64,000 bases of DNA, taken from an uncultured Litoreibacter sp. (GTDB lineage: Bacteria > Pseudomonadota > Alphaproteobacteria > Rhodobacterales > Rhodobacteraceae). Below are positions 63,266 to 64,000 of the stretch, piece after piece. A model generated the notes under the pieces. It did no database searches. It was not told where the DNA came from and saw nothing but the letters and a program-made list of their open reading frames with translations. Positions within the stretch are counted from its first letter, which is position 1; every line of letters begins with the position of its first letter. Position numbers and translations under genes: made by a program. The stretch covers positions 372,001-436,000 of the forward strand of contig NZ_CANKWO010000001.1 in the NCBI RefSeq assembly GCF_947487515.1. The letters run 5' to 3'.

Positions 63266-64000
63266 ATGAGCAACAAAGATATGTTGAAGACCATCAAAGA
63301 CGAGGGTGTTGAATACGTCGACATCCGTTTCACCGACCCACGCGGCAAGCTGCAGCACGTCACCATCGTAGCCGACCTTGTCGACGAAGACTTCCTTGAG
63401 GAAGGCTTCATGTTTGACGGCTCGTCCATCGCAGGTTGGAAATCCATCGACGAATCCGACATGAAGCTGATGCCAGACGCATCCTCCGCTTACATGGACC
63501 CCTTCTACGCAGAAAAAACTTTGTGCGTGCACTGCTCCGTTGTAGAGCCGGACACCATGGAGCCTTACGACCGCGACCCACGTGGCACAGCAGAAAAGGC
63601 CGAAGCCTATCTGAAGACCTCCGGCATCGGTGACGTATCCTACTTCGGTCCAGAAGCTGAATTCTTCTTGTTCGACGACGTTCGCTTCTCGGTTGAGATG
63701 AACAAAGTGTCCTTCGAAGTCGACGCCCAAGACGCCTCTTGGAACTCCGACACCGAATACGAGATGGGCAACATGGGCCACCGTCCTGGCATCAAAGGCG
63801 GTTACTTCCCTGTGAACCCAACGGACGCAGCGCATGACCTGCGTGGCGAAATGCTGTCCACCATGAAGCGCATGGGCATGAAAGTTGACAAGCACCACCA
63901 CGAAGTGGCGTCTTGCCAGCATGAATTGGGCCTGATCTTTGGTTCTTTGACGCATCAAGCCGACGAGCTGCAAAAGTACAAGTATGTGATCCACAACGTG
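63266..64000 (+). CDS. glnA: Glutamine synthetase type I, 5' part (truncated by window end)
   Basis: First 245 residues of glutamine synthetase, which makes glutamine from glutamate and ammonia. N-terminus MSNKDMLKTIKDEGVEYVDIRFTDPRGK, beta-grasp domain with FMFDGSSIAGWKSIDESDM, and metal/ATP-site segments FGPEAEFFLFD and FPVNPTD. Good AGAGGA site 9 nt before the start. Co-transcription with glnB is the norm. The C-terminal half, including the adenylylation tyrosine, is outside. Confidence 0.97.
   Translation, partial: MSNKDMLKTIKDEGVEYVDIRFTDPRGKLQHVTIVADLVDEDFLEEGFMFDGSSIAGWKSIDESDMKLMPDASSAYMDPFYAEKTLCVHCSVVEPDTMEPYDRDPRGTAEKAEAYLKTSGIGDVSYFGPEAEFFLFDDVRFSVEMNKVSFEVDAQDASWNSDTEYEMGNMGHRPGIKGGYFPVNPTDAAHDLRGEMLSTMKRMGMKVDKHHHEVASCQHELGLIFGSLTHQADELQKYKYVIHNV

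Overview
The window reads as a chromosomal segment of a marine alphaproteobacterium of the order Rhodobacterales (Roseobacter group). Supporting signs are a complete Rhodobacter-type gene transfer agent (GTA) cluster, an alphaproteobacterial SspB, the sspB-fumC-DUF4169-ribbon-helix-helix neighbourhood, a fused indolepyruvate:ferredoxin oxidoreductase, a pyruvate dehydrogenase E1-beta carrying its own lipoyl domain, and a LysR regulator of the LsrB/VtlR type. Genes are densely packed and frequently overlap by 1-8 nt. No insertion sequence, integrase, CRISPR array or rRNA operon was seen. One tRNA gene is present, tRNA-Leu(UAG).

Layout. 0-8 kb: chromate transporter, SspB, FumC with two small overlapping genes, a short AT-rich stretch with an orphan ORF, and a tight operon of membrane hydrolase, cytochrome P450 and DUF3592 protein. 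8-13 kb: TusA, indolepyruvate oxidoreductase, the divergent LsrB/VtlR-like regulator and, just after it, a likely small RNA with anti-Shine-Dalgarno sequence and terminator. 13-20 kb: Dabb protein, PabB, PurL, BolA, monothiol glutaredoxin and a cysteine-free glutaredoxin paralogue, then transketolase in the opposite direction. 20-31 kb: a coiled-coil protein and ZapA, then a central-carbon block (gap1, a 47-aa membrane peptide, gap2, pgk, class I aldolase, ftsB, pdhA-pdhB-pdhC). Several genes of this block are preceded by near-identical palindromes of the LacI-family type (consensus about TGTTAGCGNTAACA). 31-46.5 kb, minus strand: cysE followed by the GTA cluster, read from g1 (46.5 kb) down to g15 and a DUF2793 protein (31.7 kb). 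46.7-53 kb: the fatty-acid synthesis cluster fabD-fabG-acpP-fabF-mltG, interrupted by rsmJ and an oppositely oriented glutathione transferase. 53-57 kb: a cytochrome b561-YceI fusion, an OtnK-LtnD sugar-acid pair and a secreted YceI. 57-64 kb: rpsF-rpsR-rplI, a membrane protein, trigger factor, tRNA-Leu, a small Hint-like protein, NAD(P)HX dehydratase, glnB and the start of glnA, which runs off the window.

How the parts work together. The gap/pgk/fba/pdh block covers lower glycolysis, gluconeogenesis and entry to the TCA cycle, and the shared operator-like palindromes suggest co-regulation. The GTA cluster encodes terminase, portal, protease, capsid, connectors, tail tube, tape measure, hub, peptidase and baseplate, but no replication, integration or lysis genes. 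It is flanked by housekeeping genes, as expected for a domesticated DNA-transfer particle and not a prophage. Within it, a terminator-like hairpin between g2 and g3 and a strong hairpin after the capsid gene could set different expression levels along the cluster.

The observations most worth following are the regulator/sRNA pair at 11.8-12.9 kb, the cysteine-free glutaredoxin, the b561-YceI fusion, the operator family of the carbon block and the internal hairpins of the GTA cluster. All positions were read by eye from the sequence; family assignments rest on recognised motifs and gene order, not on searches.
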